From Actinomyces viscosus (lineage in GTDB: Bacteria > Actinomycetota > Actinomycetes > Actinomycetales > Actinomycetaceae): a stretch of 64,000 nt of DNA. Below are positions 37,323 to 45,777 of this stretch, piece by piece. A program made the translations under genes and the position numbers. The stretch is from contig NZ_LR134477.1 in NCBI RefSeq assembly GCF_900637975.1, forward strand, positions 62,001-126,000, read 5' to 3'. The notes beneath the pieces were generated by a model that did no database searches, was not told where the DNA came from, and was given only the letters and a program-made list of their open reading frames with translations. Position 1 is the first letter of the stretch. Every line of letters begins with the position of its first letter.

Positions 37323-39827
37323 ATGGAAACCTACGAGACCGACCACCTCGATATCGTCCGCGCCCTGGCGCCCGAGTGCATGGTGCTGCTGCGCTCCGAC
37401 GGCGCCTTCCCCCTGGCAGGACCCGGCGAGATCGCCCTGTTCGGCTCCGGCGCCCGCCGCACCGTCAAGGGCGGCACCGGCAGCGGCGACGTCAACTCCC
37501 GCCACGTCACCACCATCGAGGAGGGCCTGGAGGCGGCCGGTTTCACCGTCGTGACCAAGCCCTGGCTGGACGCCTACGACCGCGTCCACGACCAGGCCCA
37601 CCAGGACTTCATCGCCGGTATCAGGGCCGAGGCCGCCGAACGAGACGTGCCCGCCATCATGATCGGCATGGGCTCGGTCATGGCCGAGCCCGAGCACGAG
37701 ATCCCCCTCGACGTCGAGACCGACGTCGACCCCCAGACGGCTGTCTACGTCCTGGCCCGCACCTCCGGCGAGGGCAGTGACCGTACCCCCGACGCCGGCG
37801 ACCTCAGGCTCACCGCCTCCGAGATCCGTGACATCCGCGCCCTGAGCAAGCGCTTCGAGCGCTTCCTGCTCGTCCTCAACGTGGGCGGCGTCGTCGACCT
37901 CAGTACGCTGGGGGACGTCACCAACATCCTCCTGCTCTCCCAGCTCGGCGCGACCATCGGCGACGCCTTCACCGACGTCCTCCTGGGGCGGGCCTACCCT
38001 TCCGGCAAGCTGGCCACCACCTGGGCCGCCTGGGACGAGGCCGAGCAGATCGGCGACTTCGGCGACCCCGACGACACCCGCTACCGAGAGGGCGTCTACG
38101 TCGGCTACCGTTTCTACGACTCGATCGGCAAGGAACCGCTCTTCCCCTTCGGGTTCGGTCTGGGCTACACGACCTTCGACCTCCGCACCCACCAGGTGAG
38201 CCTCGACGGGGCGCGCGTGAGCATCGACGTCGACGTCACCAATACCGGTTCCCATCCCGGCAAGGAGACCGTCCAGGTATATGCCGCTGTTCCGCCCGGC
38301 CGCCTCGACCAGCCGCTCCAGGCGCTGGCCGGCTTTACCAAGACCGGTCAGATCGCCCCGAGGGAGACGGCGCGCGTCACCGTGGACGTCGACCTGACCG
38401 ACCTGGCCTCCTACGACGAGGCCGCCCACGCCACCGTCCTGGAGGCCGGTCGCTACCTGCTGCGGGTGGGGACCTCCAGCCGGCACCTGAGCCCCGTCGC
38501 CGTCGTCGGGCTCGGCGAGGACGCGATCGTGCGCCGCCTGACCGGAGACCTGGGCGAGCCCGGCTTCACCGACTGGAGGCCCGAGACCCCGGCGGCCCTC
38601 GACATCCCGGCAGACCTGCCGGTGCTCGCCGTCGACCCGGCCCGCCTGCGCCTGCCCGACCGCGCTGAGCCCGCCAGCGCCGCCGACCTCGACGAGGCAC
38701 TCGCCCTGGCCCGGACCCTGTCCGACGACGAGCTCATCCACACCGTCCTGGGCGACTACCGCAGCGGCGAGGAGTCAGGCTCCATCATCGGGGCGGCCTC
38801 CACCACCGTCGTCGGCGCGGCGGGCCAGTCAACCACCCGCATCGCCGGGGTGCCCAGCATCATCATGGCCGACGGGCCCGCCGGCCTGCGCCTGGCCCCC
38901 ACCTACGGCGTCGACGCCGAGGGTTCCTTCTCCCTGGGTGACTCCAGCCTGCCGGCCACCTTCCTCGAGCTCATGGACGACGCCGGACGCGAGGTCCTGG
39001 GCATCGCGGACGAGCCCGAGCCCCGCGAACCCGCTGAGATCCGCGAGCAGTACGCCACGGCCATCCCCATCGGCACCGCGCTCGCCCAGTCCTGGAACCC
39101 GGTGCTGGCCGAGCGGCTCGGCGACGTCGTGGGGGCCGAGATGGAGCGCTTCAGCGTCCACCTCTGGCTCGCCCCGGCCTTCAACCTGCACCGATCCGTC
39201 CTGTGCGGACGCAACTTCGAGTACCTCTCCGAGGACCCGCTGCTGGCCGGGCGCATCGCCGCCGCCATCACCCGAGGCGTCCAGTCCCACCCCGGGCGGG
39301 GCGTGACCATCAAGCACCTGGCCTGCAACAACCAGGAGACCAACCGTCTCAACTCCAACAGCCGGGTCAGCCCGCGCGCCCTGCGGGACCACTACCTGCG
39401 CCCCTTTGAGATCTGCGTGCGTCGGGCCCGTCCCGCCGCCGTCATGACCTCCTACAACCTCATCAACGGCGTCCACACCTCCGAGTCCGCCCAGCTGCTC
39501 GAGGTCATCCTGCGTCAGGAGTGGGGCTTCGACGGCCTGGTCATGACCGACTGGGTCGTCGACGGCATGACCCACAGCGACATGAAGCACCCGCGTGCCA
39601 CCGCCGCCGCCACCGTCAAGGCCGGTAACGAGCTCTTCATGCCCGGAGGCGAGCCGGACCGCCAGAACCTCCTGGCCGCCCTGCGCCGGGGGAGTGAGAA
39701 CCTCGGGGCGGCCGGCCGGCCCGAGCAGTCCGACGACGCCGTGAGCCTGACGCGCACCGAGCTCGAGACGCAGGCCGCCCGCGTCATCCGCATGGCCCGG
39801 AGGCTTGCCGTGAGCCCGGCATCTTGA
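37323..39827 (+). CDS. GH3 family glycoside hydrolase with permuted domain order
   Basis: This 834-residue probable beta-glucosidase (or related activity) carries the GH3 domains in swapped order. The alpha/beta sandwich comes first (ALFGSGARRTVKGGTGSGDV; VLLGRAYPSGKLATTW; YREGVYVGYRFYDS), then a fibronectin-III-like domain (VTNTGSHPGKETVQVYAAVP), then the TIM barrel (TRIAGVPSIIMADGPAGLRL; SYNLINGVHTSES; GFDGLVMTDW with the nucleophile Asp743). No signal peptide is seen, so it acts in the cytoplasm on imported oligosaccharides. AAGGAG lies 10 bases before the ATG. Confidence 0.88.
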   Translation: METYETDHLDIVRALAPECMVLLRSDGAFPLAGPGEIALFGSGARRTVKGGTGSGDVNSRHVTTIEEGLEAAGFTVVTKPWLDAYDRVHDQAHQDFIAGIRAEAAERDVPAIMIGMGSVMAEPEHEIPLDVETDVDPQTAVYVLARTSGEGSDRTPDAGDLRLTASEIRDIRALSKRFERFLLVLNVGGVVDLSTLGDVTNILLLSQLGATIGDAFTDVLLGRAYPSGKLATTWAAWDEAEQIGDFGDPDDTRYREGVYVGYRFYDSIGKEPLFPFGFGLGYTTFDLRTHQVSLDGARVSIDVDVTNTGSHPGKETVQVYAAVPPGRLDQPLQALAGFTKTGQIAPRETARVTVDVDLTDLASYDEAAHATVLEAGRYLLRVGTSSRHLSPVAVVGLGEDAIVRRLTGDLGEPGFTDWRPETPAALDIPADLPVLAVDPARLRLPDRAEPASAADLDEALALARTLSDDELIHTVLGDYRSGEESGSIIGAASTTVVGAAGQSTTRIAGVPSIIMADGPAGLRLAPTYGVDAEGSFSLGDSSLPATFLELMDDAGREVLGIADEPEPREPAEIREQYATAIPIGTALAQSWNPVLAERLGDVVGAEMERFSVHLWLAPAFNLHRSVLCGRNFEYLSEDPLLAGRIAAAITRGVQSHPGRGVTIKHLACNNQETNRLNSNSRVSPRALRDHYLRPFEICVRRARPAAVMTSYNLINGVHTSESAQLLEVILRQEWGFDGLVMTDWVVDGMTHSDMKHPRATAAATVKAGNELFMPGGEPDRQNLLAALRRGSENLGAAGRPEQSDDAVSLTRTELETQAARVIRMARRLAVSPAS

Positions 39828-39836
39828 TCCTCATGC

Positions 39837-39842
39837 TGTACA
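39837..39842. promoter_or_regulatory. TGTACA core of a YefM/Phd-type operator
   Basis: TGTACA lies 33 bp upstream of the antitoxin start and overlaps a -10-like TACAAT (39839-39844). The yefM-yoeB operators of E. coli are built around this hexamer, so autoregulation is likely. Confidence 0.45.
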
Positions 39843-39875
39843 ATTAATCGAAGAATTCGACAGCAGGAGGGTGTC

Positions 39876-40145
39876 ATGCCGACGATCAAGCCAGTGTCCG
39901 ATCTGAGGAGCTACACGGAGGTTCTCAAGGACGTTGCGGAGGACTCACCTGTTTTCCTCACCAAGAATGGTCATGGTAGATATGTCCTTCTCGACATGAA
40001 GGATTACGACCGCATCAAGGCTGGTCATCGTCTGATTCGAGAGGTTGAGATCGGCCGGATCTCTGGTGAGGAGCAAGGGTGGATCAGCGCTGCAGACGTG
40101 CGTGCGCACTTTGTCGCACGACGGGCATCGGCTAATGAGTGCTGA
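39876..40145 (+). CDS. Phd/YefM-family antitoxin
   Basis: This 89-residue protein has the YefM/Phd fold signature PVSDLRSYTEVLKDVAEDSPVFLTKNGHGRYVLLDMKDYDRIK and a C-terminal toxin-binding tail. AGGAGG precedes the ATG. It overlaps the toxin start by 11 nt. Confidence 0.9.
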   Translation: MPTIKPVSDLRSYTEVLKDVAEDSPVFLTKNGHGRYVLLDMKDYDRIKAGHRLIREVEIGRISGEEQGWISAADVRAHFVARRASANEC

Positions 40146-40452
40146 GGTCGTCTACTCCGCTGATGCTCTTATCGATCTTGATGAGGCATGGGACTTCACG
40201 GTGGAGGCTTCCGGTGACCCGGAATTGGCATTCCAGCAGGTAGATGCCTTGCTTGAGGCGGTTGAAGGGGTTCGGAGCTTTCCGTCGTCCGGGAGCAGGC
40301 TGGACGTCGTTGTTGGTATTCCAACAGAGGGCCGCTATGTTGTGGCAGGCCACTTGCTCGCTGTTTACGGCATTGAGGATCACTTCATCCGGGTGGATCG
40401 GATCTTCGATACTCGGCAGGACTGGGTTTCTGTGCTCGTCCAGCGCAGCTGA
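40135..40452 (+). CDS. ParE/RelE-superfamily toxin
   Basis: This 105-residue protein matches the ParE/RelE layout: VVYSADALIDLDEAWDFTVEASGDPELAFQQVDALLEAVEGVRSFPSSGSRL, a YVVAGHLLAVYGIEDHFIRVDRIFDTRQDW core and a short tail. It begins inside the antitoxin gene, so the pair is translated together. Whether it poisons gyrase (ParE) or cuts mRNA (RelE) cannot be told; the DxR and YxV segments look nearer ParE. Confidence 0.85.
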   Translation: MSAEVVYSADALIDLDEAWDFTVEASGDPELAFQQVDALLEAVEGVRSFPSSGSRLDVVVGIPTEGRYVVAGHLLAVYGIEDHFIRVDRIFDTRQDWVSVLVQRS

Positions 40453-40549
40453 GACGCTGTGTTCTGAGTAGGGGTGCTGGGGTCTGTTGCCCGGGCGGTA
40501 GACGTGACATGCTCAGGACAAGCCGCCCGCACATCGTAAGGAGCCCTCC

Positions 40550-41329
40550 ATGGCGCTGACACCCCAGGCACGCGAGACCTTCACCAGGCTGTTCGGGGTG
40601 GAGCCCCAACCGCACCCCACGGACCCCGAGCTGTTCGACATCCTCCAGAACGGGATCTTCGACGAGGCCTTCTCCACGGGCGTCCTCACCGACGTCGAGC
40701 GCGAGCTGCTCACCGTCACCGTCCTGACCGCCATGCAGACCCTCCCGCAGCTCAAGGCCCACGTGGGTGCCGCCCTCAACATCGGCGCCAGCCCCCTGCA
40801 GCTGCGCGAGACCATCTACCAGTGCGCCCCCTACATCGGATTCCCCAAGACCCTCAACGCCATCGGTGTGGCCAACGAGGTCTTCGAGGCGCACGGCATC
40901 TCCCTGCCCCTGGAGAACGCCGGCACTGTTGACGCCACCGACCCCAGTGCCCGGGAGCAGGCGGGTGCCGCCATCCAGACCCCGCTGTACGGCAACGAGG
41001 TTAGGGAGGTCTTCTCCGCCCTGCCCGAGCCCTTCGATGAGTTCGTGCCCCACCTGCTGACCTCCTGGGCATTCGGCGACTTCGCCACCCGCGGCGGGCT
41101 CGACGTCGCCCAGCGCGAGCTCGTCAGCCTCGTGGCCATCGCCGCCATCGGCGCAGCCACCCAGCTGCGCCCGCACGTGGCCGGGGCCATCAAGGCCGGG
41201 TCCTCCCGGCAGAAGGTGGCCGCCGCGCTGGTTCAGGTTATGCCCTACATCGGTGGCCCCTACACCCTGTCCGGTCTCGTCCTGGTGGCCAAGTACGACG
41301 CGAACGCCTCCTCAGAGGCCTACCGCTGA
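40550..41329 (+). CDS. Carboxymuconolactone decarboxylase family protein
   Basis: This 259-residue protein has two CMD domains (about 28-112 and 150-245), each with the helical motif ERELLTVTVLTA or QRELVSLVAIAA and a YIG(F/G)P segment (YQCAPYIGFPKTLNAIGVA; VMPYIGGPYTLSGLVL). No CxxC peroxidatic pair is present, so a decarboxylase-like or binding role is more likely than AhpD activity. It sits before an SDR gene in the same direction with a 228-bp gap. Confidence 0.8.
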   Translation: MALTPQARETFTRLFGVEPQPHPTDPELFDILQNGIFDEAFSTGVLTDVERELLTVTVLTAMQTLPQLKAHVGAALNIGASPLQLRETIYQCAPYIGFPKTLNAIGVANEVFEAHGISLPLENAGTVDATDPSAREQAGAAIQTPLYGNEVREVFSALPEPFDEFVPHLLTSWAFGDFATRGGLDVAQRELVSLVAIAAIGAATQLRPHVAGAIKAGSSRQKVAAALVQVMPYIGGPYTLSGLVLVAKYDANASSEAYR

Positions 41330-41557
41330 GAGGCGCCGGCTGATTCCGGGCCTGTCGACGAGATGACATGGTGTGACGGGCAGCACTTTCTCGACTCGAC
41401 GTCATCTCGCTCAGGTCAACACCGGATTCATCATATGTACTAACAACTCTCTTCCTCGTAGTTTCTTGATCGCCGGGGTGCTCAGCCCTGGCGCCCATAC
41501 CTCTGGGCCAACCGGCCCGGGAACGACTCAAGAATGACTCAAGGAAGAGAGACGACC

Positions 41558-42334
41558 ATGGACCGCAACTACTTCGACCTGACCGGGCAGGTGGCTCTCG
41601 TGACCGGCTGCTCGTCAGGCATCGGCATCCAGATGGCCAAGGCGCTGGCCAGCGCCGGAGCCAATATCGTCGCGGTGGCCCGCCGTGTCGAGCGCGTCGA
41701 GGCCGTTGCCAAGGAGATCGCCGACGAGTTCGGGGTCAAGACCCTGGCCCTGCACTGCGACGTGCGCGACACCGTCAGCGTTGAAGCCGCCGTCGATGCC
41801 GCCCTGGAGACCTTCGGCCGCCTCGACATCGTGGTCAACAACGCCGGAACCGGCAGCTTCGGCCCCGCCGAGGACCTGACCGACGAGCAGTTCGACACCG
41901 AGGTGGACATCGACCTGTACGGCATCTTCCGCGTCTCGCGCGCCGCGGCGAAGAAGGCCATGATCCCCGCCGGCTACGGACGCATCATCAACGTCGCCTC
42001 CATGTACGGCATGGTCGGCTCCAACGTCGCCGGCATGGCTGCCTACCACGCCGCCAAGGGCGGCGCCGTCAACCTCACCCGCGCCCTGGCGGCCGAGTGG
42101 GCCAAGTACGGCATCACCGTCAACGCCCTGTGTCCCGGCTACTTCTACTCCGAGCTGACCACCGACGTCCTGGACGCCGAGGACACCGGATCGGCCTTCC
42201 GCGCCATGATCCCGCTGGACCGCTTCGGCAAGGAGGGCGAGCTCGACACCGCCATCCTGTTCCTGGCCTCGAAGGCCTCCGGCTACGTCGTCGGATCGCC
42301 CATCCTCGTCGACGGCGGCTACAGCGCCATCTGA
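41558..42334 (+). CDS. Short-chain dehydrogenase/reductase
   Basis: This 258-residue classical SDR has the cofactor loop TGCSSGIG, NNAG in VVNNAGTG, catalytic Ser in NVASMYG and YxxxK in AAYHAAKGG, and C-terminal YVVGSPILVDGGY. It resembles gluconate 5-dehydrogenases and other sugar-alcohol SDRs. The ATG at 41558 has AAGGAAGAGAG upstream; an in-frame ATG at 41534 lacks a site. It is followed by an alpha/beta hydrolase, perhaps in the same operon. Confidence 0.87.
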   Translation: MDRNYFDLTGQVALVTGCSSGIGIQMAKALASAGANIVAVARRVERVEAVAKEIADEFGVKTLALHCDVRDTVSVEAAVDAALETFGRLDIVVNNAGTGSFGPAEDLTDEQFDTEVDIDLYGIFRVSRAAAKKAMIPAGYGRIINVASMYGMVGSNVAGMAAYHAAKGGAVNLTRALAAEWAKYGITVNALCPGYFYSELTTDVLDAEDTGSAFRAMIPLDRFGKEGELDTAILFLASKASGYVVGSPILVDGGYSAI

Positions 42335-42479
42335 GGGTCTGCTCCGACCGCGTCCTCGCGCGAGAGACGGCCCCGCCCCGGCGGCCCGTCCACCGTGGCT
42401 CTCCTGTGCCTCTCCCATGGCTCTACCATGGCTGCCGGGCCGGGCGCCTTCCGCCCGCCCCAGACGGCAAGGAGAACAC

Positions 42480-43262
42480 GTGACGACGACGCAGCCCTAC
42501 CTCTCACGGCAGGTCACCTTCACCGCCCAGGGGCAGAGGATCGGGGGACTGGCCTACGTCCCATCCGCGGCGGCGTCGGTGCCCGCGCCCCTGGTCATCT
42601 GCTGCCACGGCATGGAGGGCTCCCACACCCGCGTCGCCCCCATGGCACGGCGCTTCGCCGCAGCAGGTGCGGTCGCCGTCTGCTTCGACTTCCGCGGGGG
42701 CGGCGGCAGCGCCAGCCAGGGCCAGGCCACCGCGATGTCGGCCCTCACTGAGCTGGCCGACCTCGAGGCAGTCCTCACCACAGCCTGCGCCTGGCCGGAG
42801 GTGGACGCCTCCCGGGTCGCCCTGTTCGGGCTGAGCCTGGGAGGGGCGGTCGCGGCGCTCGCGGCCGCCCGGCACCCGCAGCGGATCGCCGCCCTGGCCC
42901 TGTGGTACCCGGCCCTGCGGCTGGGGGAGAACCTGCGCGCCGCTTTCCGCACCCTGGCGGCCGTGCCCGAGGAGTTCGACTGGGCGGGTACCCGGCTGGG
43001 GCGCGCCTACGCCGTCGACGGCTGGAACCTGGAGGTCGGGGCCGAGCTGGCCACCTATCGCCGCCCCGTCCTCATCGTCCACGGGGAGCAGGACCGCTCC
43101 GTGCCCATCGAGGTCTCCCGGGCCGCCGTGCGCGCCCTGCCTGACGCCGAGCTCGTCACCATCCCCGGCGCCGCCCACGGGTTCGGGGACGCCAACTGGG
43201 AGGAGGCCATGCGCCGCACCACCGACTTCCTGGCGTGGAACGGCGTCCTGGAGGAGGACTGA
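42480..43262 (+). CDS. Alpha/beta hydrolase (dienelactone-hydrolase/YqiA-like)
   Basis: This 260-residue serine hydrolase has the oxyanion region ICCHGMEGSHT, nucleophile LFGLSLGGAVAAL, Asp in HGEQDRSVP and His in GAAHGFGDANWEEA. The GTG at 42480 follows AAGGAG. The substrate is probably a small ester or lactone. It is convergent with the downstream aldo/keto reductase. Confidence 0.83.
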   Translation: MTTTQPYLSRQVTFTAQGQRIGGLAYVPSAAASVPAPLVICCHGMEGSHTRVAPMARRFAAAGAVAVCFDFRGGGGSASQGQATAMSALTELADLEAVLTTACAWPEVDASRVALFGLSLGGAVAALAAARHPQRIAALALWYPALRLGENLRAAFRTLAAVPEEFDWAGTRLGRAYAVDGWNLEVGAELATYRRPVLIVHGEQDRSVPIEVSRAAVRALPDAELVTIPGAAHGFGDANWEEAMRRTTDFLAWNGVLEED

Positions 43263-43315
43263 GCCGCACACCGCACGACTACACCGGAGGGCCCGCGCAG
43301 GTTGGGGTGCAGTCC

Positions 43316-44293
43316 TCAGGCCATCGGGCTCTCCCACGAGCCCCGGGTGTCGACGCCGGAGGCCTGGGCGGCCTCCTCCAGCCTGGCGACCTCCTCTGTG
43401 CTCAGCGTCAGGTTGACGGCCTTGGCGGCGTCGTCGACCTGGGTCGGCGTGGTGACGCCGATGATCGGGATGGTTCCCTTGGCGATGGCCCAGGCGACGC
43501 TGACCTGGGCGGGGGCGACGTCGTGGGCCGCGGCGATGGCGCGCAGCGTCTCCAGCAGGGCTCCGAGCCTGGGCAGCAGCGGGTTGTAGGTGCGGCCGCG
43601 CTGGGAGTCGGCCGGCATGAGGTGGTCGGCGTCGTACTTGCCGGACAGGGCTCCCTGCTCCAGGGTCATGTAGGCGAAGAAGTCGATGCCGTTGTCATGG
43701 CAGTAGTCCAGGAGGCCCGCGTCCTCGCTCGAGCGGTACAGGAGCGAGTAGTGGTTCTGGATGGCGGAGAGGCGGACGCCCTTGGCGGACAGGATCTCCT
43801 CAACCCGCTTGATCTGGGCGAGGTTGTGGTTCGAGACGCCCACGCGCCCGACCTTGCCCTCCGCGGCCAGCCGGGCCACCAGCGGGGTCCACCGCTCGAC
43901 GTCGCCGGGGTTGTGGATCCAGTAGAGGTCGATCTCGGTGGTGCCGAGGTTCTGCTCGGACTGCGCCAGCTCGTCGGCGACCGGGTCGGCCCCGTCTCCG
44001 GCGATCTGCGGAGTGAACTTGGTGGAGATGATGACGTCCTGGCGCGGGACGTCGGCGATGAGGGTGCCGAGTGCGCGCTCGGAGGCGCCCATGCCGTAGA
44101 CGAGCGCCGTGTCCCACAGGCGCAGGCCCTGGCTCATGGCGGCGTCGAACACCTGCTTGAGGTCGTCGTTCGTGAGGTGGTTGCCGAAGACCTGGTCGCC
44201 TCCGGCGGCGCCCGATCCCCAGGACCAGGTTCCCAGGGCGATGCGGGGCAGGGGAGCGTTCGATGTGGTGGGTGAGGCGGAAGAGTCGGACAC
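43316..44293 (-). CDS. Aldo/keto reductase
   Basis: This 325-residue NADPH-dependent reductase has an intact barrel: IALGTWSWGSG, WDTALVYGMGASE (catalytic Asp/Tyr), ISTKFTPQ (Lys), DLYWIHNPGD (His) and the C-terminal TIPIIGVTTPTQVDDAAKA cofactor loop. The minus-strand GTG at 44293 has AGGAG seven bases upstream. It is divergent from the truncated MerR gene, a frequent pairing. Confidence 0.88.
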   Translation of the reverse strand: MSDSSASPTTSNAPLPRIALGTWSWGSGAAGGDQVFGNHLTNDDLKQVFDAAMSQGLRLWDTALVYGMGASERALGTLIADVPRQDVIISTKFTPQIAGDGADPVADELAQSEQNLGTTEIDLYWIHNPGDVERWTPLVARLAAEGKVGRVGVSNHNLAQIKRVEEILSAKGVRLSAIQNHYSLLYRSSEDAGLLDYCHDNGIDFFAYMTLEQGALSGKYDADHLMPADSQRGRTYNPLLPRLGALLETLRAIAAAHDVAPAQVSVAWAIAKGTIPIIGVTTPTQVDDAAKAVNLTLSTEEVARLEEAAQASGVDTRGSWESPMA

Positions 44294-44394
44294 GATGTTC
44301 TCCTGAGGTAGGCGGTGAGACGGGCGGTGGGGTGGATGCCGGGGTGGCTTCCTCCCCGTGGGCCGTTGTTACTACCCTCGGATATGAAGTGCGC

Positions 44395-44408
44395 TTCAGA
44401 TCAAGCGC
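44395..44408. promoter_or_regulatory. MerR-type operator between the reductase and MerR gene
   Basis: TGAAG and CTTCA form a short inverted repeat around TGCG (TGAAGTGCGCTTCA) in the divergent promoter region. Confidence 0.45.
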
Positions 44409-44465
44409 CGGGTGAGTGAGGTGCTGCACGGATCCGCTCGCCGAGGAGACGAACAGGAGGACGTC

Positions 44466-44627
44466 ATGGTGATGCCGGTGGCCGCCGACCAGGAACGCAC
44501 CTACGGCATTGGTGAGGCCTCGCAGGCCACGGGGCTGACGACGTCGGCCCTGCGCTTCTACGACCGTGAGGACCTGCCGCCCAGGATCCGCCGCATCAAG
44601 GAGGCCTGCGGCATCCACCGGTACTGA
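44466..44627 (+). pseudogene. MerR-family regulator, truncated
   Basis: The MerR DNA-binding start TYGIGEASQATGLTTSALRFYDREDLPP is present, but the frame ends 20 residues later (RIRRIKEACGIHRY) with no second wing helix, coiled coil or effector domain. Only 53 residues remain of the usual 110-140 or more. CAGGAGG lies upstream of the ATG. It probably once controlled the divergent aldo/keto reductase. Confidence 0.7.
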
Positions 44628-44730
44628 ACCGCTGCCGAGCTGTGCAGGTCGACGTCGGGCATCGAGGGGCGGCGAGAGATATCGTGACGGTGGTAGCGAG
44701 CTGCGGCGTCGGAGTCACAGAATTGACCGT

Positions 44731-45558
44731 ATGAGCGCATACGAGACAGCAGACCTGAACGGGGTCAGCAAGACGATGCTGCTGACCCTCCACGCTAGGG
44801 CGCAGCACACGCTCTCCGACCGGCCGCGCTTCACGGATCCCGCCGCCGTCGAGCTCGTCTCCCGGATCGACTACGACTTCACCATGGCGAGCCAGGACCG
44901 GCTCATGGCCGACGGCGTCGTGCTGCGCACCCTCACCCTCGACCCGCTCGTCGCCGGCTACCTCGCCACCCACCCTGGCTGCACGGTGGTCAACATCGCC
45001 TGCGGGCTCGACACCCGCTTCCAGCGCCTCGACGATGGGCTCGTCACCTGGTACGACCTCGACCTGCCCGACGTCATCGAGCTGCGGCGCCGGCTGCTCG
45101 ATGACGGCGAGCGCCACCACACGATCGCCGCCTCCGCCCTCGACCCCGACTGGCCCGACCGGCTAGGAGAGGACAAGGCCGGCGGCAGGACGAGCGGCGA
45201 CGTGCTCGTCATCATTGAGGGACTGAGCATGTACCTCGAGCAGGACGAGGTGCGCTCCTTGTTGGACATCATCGCTGCGAGGCTGCCCGGCGCGACGGTT
45301 CTCATCGAGGTCATGGCCCGCCTGTTCCAGAAGTACGGTCGAGAGCGCTCGGTGGAGGACGCGGGGGCGCGATACACCTACGGCTGCTCCAGCGCCGCTG
45401 AGTTTCAGCGCACGGTCGCTCCCGGCTTCACGCTGCTCCACGACGTCCCCTTCACCGACACCATTGCACGCTACAACCCTGTGCTCGCGCCCCTGGTGCG
45501 GTTGCCGCTGGTGGGGCGGCTCTCCGAGCGCATCGTGGTACTGCGCGCGCCGGCCTGA
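44731..45558 (+). CDS. Class I SAM-dependent methyltransferase (LCM/PCMT-like family)
   Basis: This 275-residue protein of the leucine carboxyl methyltransferase-like family has the SAM-binding motif VVNIACGLDTRFQRL, the acidic YDLDLPDVIELRRRLL and IIEGLSMYL. Related bacterial proteins O-methylate polyketides or small carboxylates; the substrate here is unknown. The ATG at 44731 is the first residue of the homologous region; no strong ribosome site is visible. Confidence 0.8.
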   Translation: MSAYETADLNGVSKTMLLTLHARAQHTLSDRPRFTDPAAVELVSRIDYDFTMASQDRLMADGVVLRTLTLDPLVAGYLATHPGCTVVNIACGLDTRFQRLDDGLVTWYDLDLPDVIELRRRLLDDGERHHTIAASALDPDWPDRLGEDKAGGRTSGDVLVIIEGLSMYLEQDEVRSLLDIIAARLPGATVLIEVMARLFQKYGRERSVEDAGARYTYGCSSAAEFQRTVAPGFTLLHDVPFTDTIARYNPVLAPLVRLPLVGRLSERIVVLRAPA

Positions 45559-45560
45559 GC

Positions 45561-45653
45561 GCATTCTTCCGGCCGGGGACATTCGACGCCGTCGGGGACA
45601 GAAATTCTGCACCCGCACGCGTGACATGTCCCCGGCCAGAAGAATGTGCACCC
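45561..45653. repeat. Roughly 90-bp inverted element, left copy
   Basis: It aligns in inverted orientation with 49540-49632: about 75 of 90 positions match, with a 34-bp identical core (45569-45602 against 49588-49621). Internally ATTCTTCYGGCCGGGGACAT recurs inverted, giving a long stem. A further 41-bp step copy of its right end (GCACCC...ATGTCCCCGGCC) follows at 45650-45678. It lies 125 bp before mcrB. Confidence 0.75.
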
Positions 45654-45777
45654 ATACGCGTGGCATGTCCCCGGCCGGAGGCGGCCGCACCCGGCCGGTA
45701 CCGATGGCCGACGGTGGCACTACTATTCTCCCTGGACGTGCTCGCAGCGCCGCGAGCACGGGTGATGAGGAGGAACC

